A stretch of 64,000 nt of DNA, taken from assembly GCF_000247815.1 (NCBI RefSeq), contig NC_021677.1, positions 4,392,473-4,456,472 of the forward strand, given 5' to 3'. Each line of letters opens with the position of its first letter. The first letter of the stretch is position 1. The notes under the pieces are model-generated. The model was not told the DNA's origin, did not search any database, and was given only the letters and a program-made list of their open reading frames with translations. Below are positions 60,092-64,000 of the stretch, one piece after another. The DNA is from Ficedula albicollis (Eukaryota > Chordata > Aves > Passeriformes > Muscicapidae). The translations under genes were made by a program, and so were the position numbers.

Positions 60092-63000
60092 AAAAGGGAG
60101 AAAGAAAGAGAGAAAGAGAGGAAGAGAGAGAAAGGAAAGGAAAGGAAAGGAAAGGAAAGGAAAGGAAAGGAAAGGAAAGGAAAGGAAAGGAAAGGAAAGG
60201 AAAGGAAAGGAAAGGAAAGGAAAGGAAAGGAAAGGAAAGGAAAGGAAAGGAAAGGAAAGGAAAGGAAAGGAAAGGAAAGGAAAGGAAAGGAAAGGAAAGG
60301 AAAGGAAAGGAAAGGAAAGGAAAGGAAAGGAAAGGAAAGGAAAGGAAAGGAAAGGAAAGGAAAGGAAAGGAAAGGAAAGGAAAGGAAAGGAAAGGAAAGG
60401 AAAGGAAAGGAAAGGAAAGGAAAGGAAAGGAAAGGAAAGGAAAGGAAAGGAAAGGAAAGGAAAGGAAAGGAAAGGAAAGGAAAGGAAAGGAAAGGAAAGG
60501 AAAGGAAAGGAAAGGAAAGGAAAGGAAAGGAAAGGAAAGGAAAGGAAAGGAAAGGAAAGGAAAGGAAAGGAAAGGAAAGGAAAGGAAAGGAAAGGAAAGG
60601 AAAGGAAAGGAAAGGAAAGGAAAGGAAAGGAAAGGAAAGGAAAGGAAAGGAAAGGAAAGGAAAGGAAAGGAAAGGAAAGGAAAGGAAAGGAAAGGAAAGG
60701 AAAGGAAAGGAAAGGAAAGGAAAGGAAAGGAAAGGAAAGGAAAGGAAAGGAAAGGAAAGGAAAGGAAAGGAAAGGAAAGGAAAGGAAAGGAAAGGAAAGG
60801 AAAGGAAAGGAAAGGAAAGGAAAGGAAAGGAAAGGAAAGGAAAGGAAAGGAAAGGAAAGGAAAGGAAAGGAAAGGAAAGGAAAGGAAAGGAAAGGAAAGG
60901 AAAGGAAAGGAAAGGAAAGGAAAGGAAAGGAAAGGAAAGGAAAGGAAAGGAAAGGAAAGGAAAGGAAAGGAAAGGAAAGGAAAGGAAAGGAAAGGAAAGG
61001 AAAGGAAAGGAAAGGAAAGGAAAGGAAAGGAAAGGAAAGGAAAGGAAAGGAAAGGAAAGGAAAGGAAAGGAAAGGAAAGGAAAGGAAAGGAAAGGAAAGG
61101 AAAGGAAAGGAAAGGAAAGGAAAGGAAAGGAAAGGAAAGGAAAGGAAAGGAAAGGAAAGGAAAGGAAAGGAAAGGAAAGGAAAGGAAAGGAAAGGAAAGG
61201 AAAGGAAAGGAAAGGAAAGGAAAGGAAAGGAAAGGAAAGGAAAGGAAAGGAAAGGAAAGGAAAGGAAAGGAAAGGAAAGGAAAGGAAAGGAAAGGAAAGG
61301 AAAGGAAAGGAAAGGAAAGGAAAGGAAAGGAAAGGAAAGGAAAGGAAAGGAAAGGAAAGGAAAGGAAAGGAAAGGAAAGGAAAGGAAAGGAAAGGAAAGG
61401 AAAGGAAAGGAAAGGAAAGGAAAGGAAAGGAAAGGAAAGGAAAGGAAAGGAAAGGAAAGGAAAGGAAAGGAAAGGAAAGGAAAGGAAAGGAAAGGAAAGG
61501 AAAGGAAAGGAAAGGAAAGGAAAGGAAAGGAAAGGAAAGGAAAGGAAAGGAAAGGAAAGGAAAGGAAAGGAAAGGAAAGGAAAGGAAAGGAAAGGAAAGG
61601 AAAGGAAAGGAAAGGAAAGGAAAGGAAAGGAAAGGAAAGGAAAGGAAAGGAAAGGAAAGGAAAGGAAAGGAAAGGAAAGGAAAGGAAAGGAAAGGAAAGG
61701 AAAGGAAAGGAAAGGAAAGGAAAGGAAAGGAAAGGAAAGGAAAGGAAAGGAAAGGAAAGGAAAGGAAAGGAAAGGAAAGGAAAGGAAAGGAAAGGAAAGG
61801 AAAGGAAAGGAAAGGAAAGGAAAGGAAAGGAAAGGAAAGGAAAGGAAAGGAAAGGAAAGGAAAGGAAAGGAAAGGAAAGGAAAGGAAAGGAAAGGAAAGG
61901 AAAGGAAAGGAAAGGAAAGGAAAGGAAAGGAAAGGAAAGGAAAGGAAAGGAAAGGAAAGGAAAGGAAAGGAAAGGAAAGGAAAGGAAAGGAAAGGAAAGG
62001 AAAGGAAAGGAAAGGAAAGGAAAGGAAAGGAAAGGAAAGGAAAGGAAAGGAAAGGAAAGGAAAGGAAAGGAAAGGAAAGGAAAGGAAAGGAAAGGAAAGG
62101 AAAGGAAAGGAAAGGAAAGGAAAGGAAAGGAAAGGAAAGGAAAGGAAAGGAAAGGAAAGGAAAGGAAAGGAAAGGAAAGGAAAGGAAAGGAAAGGAAAGG
62201 AAAGGAAAGGAAAGGAAAGGAAAGGAAAGGAAAGGAAAGGAAAGGAAAGGAAAGGAAAGGAAAGGAAAGGAAAGGAAAGGAAAGGAAAGGAAAGGAAAGG
62301 AAAGGAAAGGAAAGGAAAGGAAAGGAAAGGAAAGGAAAGGAAAGGAAAGGAAAGGAAAGGAAAGGAAAGGAAAGGAAAGGAAAGGAAAGGAAAGGAAAGG
62401 AAAGGAAAGGAAAGGAAAGGAAAGGAAAGGAAAGGAAAGGAAAGGAAAGGAAAGGAAAGGAAAGGAAAGGAAAGGAAAGGAAAGGAAAGGAAAGGAAAGG
62501 AAAGGAAAGGAAAGGAAAGGAAAGGAAAGGAAAGGAAAGGAAAGGAAAGGAAAGGAAAGGAAAGGAAAGGAAAGGAAAGGAAAGGAAAGGAAAGGAAAGG
62601 AAAGGAAAGGAAAGGAAAGGAAAGGAAAGGAAAGGAAAGGAAAGGAAAGGAAAGGAAAGGAAAGGAAAGGAAAGGAAAGGAAAGGAAAGGAAAGGAAAGG
62701 AAAGGAAAGGAAAGGAAAGGAAAGGAAAGGAAAGGAAAGGAAAGGAAAGGAAAGGAAAGGAAAGGAAAGGAAAGGAAAGGAAAGGAAAGGAAAGGAAAGG
62801 AAAGGAAAGGAAAGGAAAGGAAAGGAAAGGAAAGGAAAGGAAAGGAAAGGAAAGGAAAGGAAAGGAAAGGAAAGGAAAGGAAAGGAAAGGAAAGGAAAGG
62901 AAAGGAAAGGAAAGGAAAGGAAAGGAAAGGAAAGGAAAGGAAAGGAAAGGAAAGGAAAGGAAAGGAAAGGAAAGGAAAGGAAAGGAAAGGAAAGGAAAGG

Positions 63001-63909
63001 AAAGGAAAGGAAAGGAAAGGAAAGGAAAGGAAAGGAAAGGAAAGGAAAGGAAAGGAAAGGAAAGGAAAGGAAAGGAAAGGAAAGGAAAGGAAAGGAAAGG
63101 AAAGGAAAGGAAAGGAAAGGAAAGGAAAGGAAAGGAAAGGAAAGGAAAGGAAAGGAAAGGAAAGGAAAGGAAAGGAAAGGAAAGGAAAGGAAAGGAAAGG
63201 AAAGGAAAGGAAAGGAAAGGAAAGGAAAGGAAAGGAAAGGAAAGGAAAGGAAAGGAAAGGAAAGGAAAGGAAAGGAAAGGAAAGGAAAGGAAAGGAAAGG
63301 AAAGGAAAGGAAAGGAAAGGAAAGGAAAGGAAAGGAAAGGAAAGGAAAGGAAAGGAAAGGAAAGGAAAGGAAAGGAAAGGAAAGGAAAGGAAAGGAAAGG
63401 AAAGGAAAGGAAAGGAAAGGAAAGGAAAGGAAAGGAAAGGAAAGGAAAGGAAAGGAAAGGAAAGGAAAGGAAAGGAAAGGAAAGGAAAGGAAAGGAAAGG
63501 AAAGGAAAGGAAAGGAAAGGAAAGGAAAGGAAAGGAAAGGAAAGGAAAGGAAAGGAAAGGAAAGGAAAGGAAAGGAAAGGAAAGGAAAGGAAAGGAAAGG
63601 AAAGGAAAGGAAAGGAAAGGAAAGGAAAGGAAAGGAAAGGAAAGGAAAGGAAAGGAAAGGAAAGGAAAGGAAAGGAAAGGAAAGGAAAGGAAAGGAAAGG
63701 AAAGGAAAGGAAAGGAAAGGAAAGGAAAGGAAAGGAAAGGAAAGGAAAGGAAAGGAAAGGAAAGGAAAGGAAAGGAAAGGAAAGGAAAGGAAAGGAAAGG
63801 AAAGGAAAGGAAAGGAAAGGAAAGGAAAGGAAAGGAAAGGAAAGGAAAGGAAAGGAAAGGAAAGGAAAGGAAAGGAAAGGAAAGGAAAGGAAAGGAAAGG
63901 AAAGGAAAG
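60092..63909. repeat. (AAAGG)n array, about 756 units
   Basis: A purine-rich lead-in (60,092-60,130, GAGAAAGAAAGAGAG-type) is followed by 3,779 bp of AAAGG units (60,131-63,909) without a visible interruption. The array lies in the DKK3 intron with the purine strand as the sense strand. Polypurine tracts of this type can form triplex DNA. Frames of about 1,300 codons across it (KGKER repeats, or LSFPF on the other strand) are not genes. Confidence 0.97.
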
Positions 63910-63918
63910 CTGTGAACA

Positions 63919-64000
63919 GTTGGTTTGCTTTTAGGAATAAGCAGAGCTGAAATAGTTGGGTGGTGAATCACCCTATTCTGTTGGTTTGCTTTTAGGAATC
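63919..64000. repeat. Short direct repeat beside the (AAAGG)n array
   Basis: GTTGGTTTGCTTTTAGGAAT occurs at 63,919 and again at 63,980, 61 bp apart, with the second copy cut by the window end. It may be the start of a further tandem repeat. Confidence 0.75.

Noticed and set aside
59932..63971. Frames of about 1,300 codons on both strands
   Set aside because: A 5-bp unit without stop codons gives open frames in several registers; the peptide is a pure repeat and the region is a DKK3 intron.

Overview
The window looks like nuclear DNA of a bird, most likely a songbird. It has a vertebrate gene with introns (DKK3), remnants of CR1 LINEs, solo-LTR-like retroviral remnants of the kind common in passerines, long microsatellites and CpG-rich promoters. 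There are no operons, bacterial genes or CRISPR arrays. Most long open frames are translations of simple repeats or of poly-G runs.

Layout. 1-12,890 is non-coding, with short direct duplications and one CR1 fragment. 12,890-15,420 is a CpG-rich island containing a 39-bp GC-rich minisatellite broken by two poly-G runs (224 and 1,227 bases); it is a candidate promoter. 15,440-48,780 is gene-poor. It holds a minus-strand LTR near 21.3-21.7 kb, a (TTTCCC)n array, poly-G runs at 24.7, 27.9, 28.8 and 46.3 kb, a cluster of related LTRs near 34.2 and 35.7 kb with a third at 45.6-46.7 kb, a roughly 25-bp minisatellite at 36.7-37.2 kb, and one N gap (45,813-46,214). From 48.9 kb rightward lies the 5' half of DKK3 on the plus strand: a GC-rich 5' region, the end of the first coding exon (to 49,802), a 138-bp exon (51,155-51,292) and an 84-bp exon (51,789-51,872). 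The 84-bp exon is repeated at 53,033-53,116. The cysteine-rich domains of DKK3 are not found and should lie beyond 64,000. The remaining intron carries (CCATTT)127 and about 3.8 kb of (AAAGG)n.

Two themes stand out. First, eight pure G runs totalling 3,269 bases, all on the plus strand and often between duplicated flanks, look like sequencing or assembly artefacts; one has replaced the DKK3 signal-peptide region. Second, a duplication-inversion-duplication at 51,449-53,746 gives DKK3 a second, in-frame copy of an exon. It is either a recent rearrangement or an assembly error. I found no convincing undescribed biological system.
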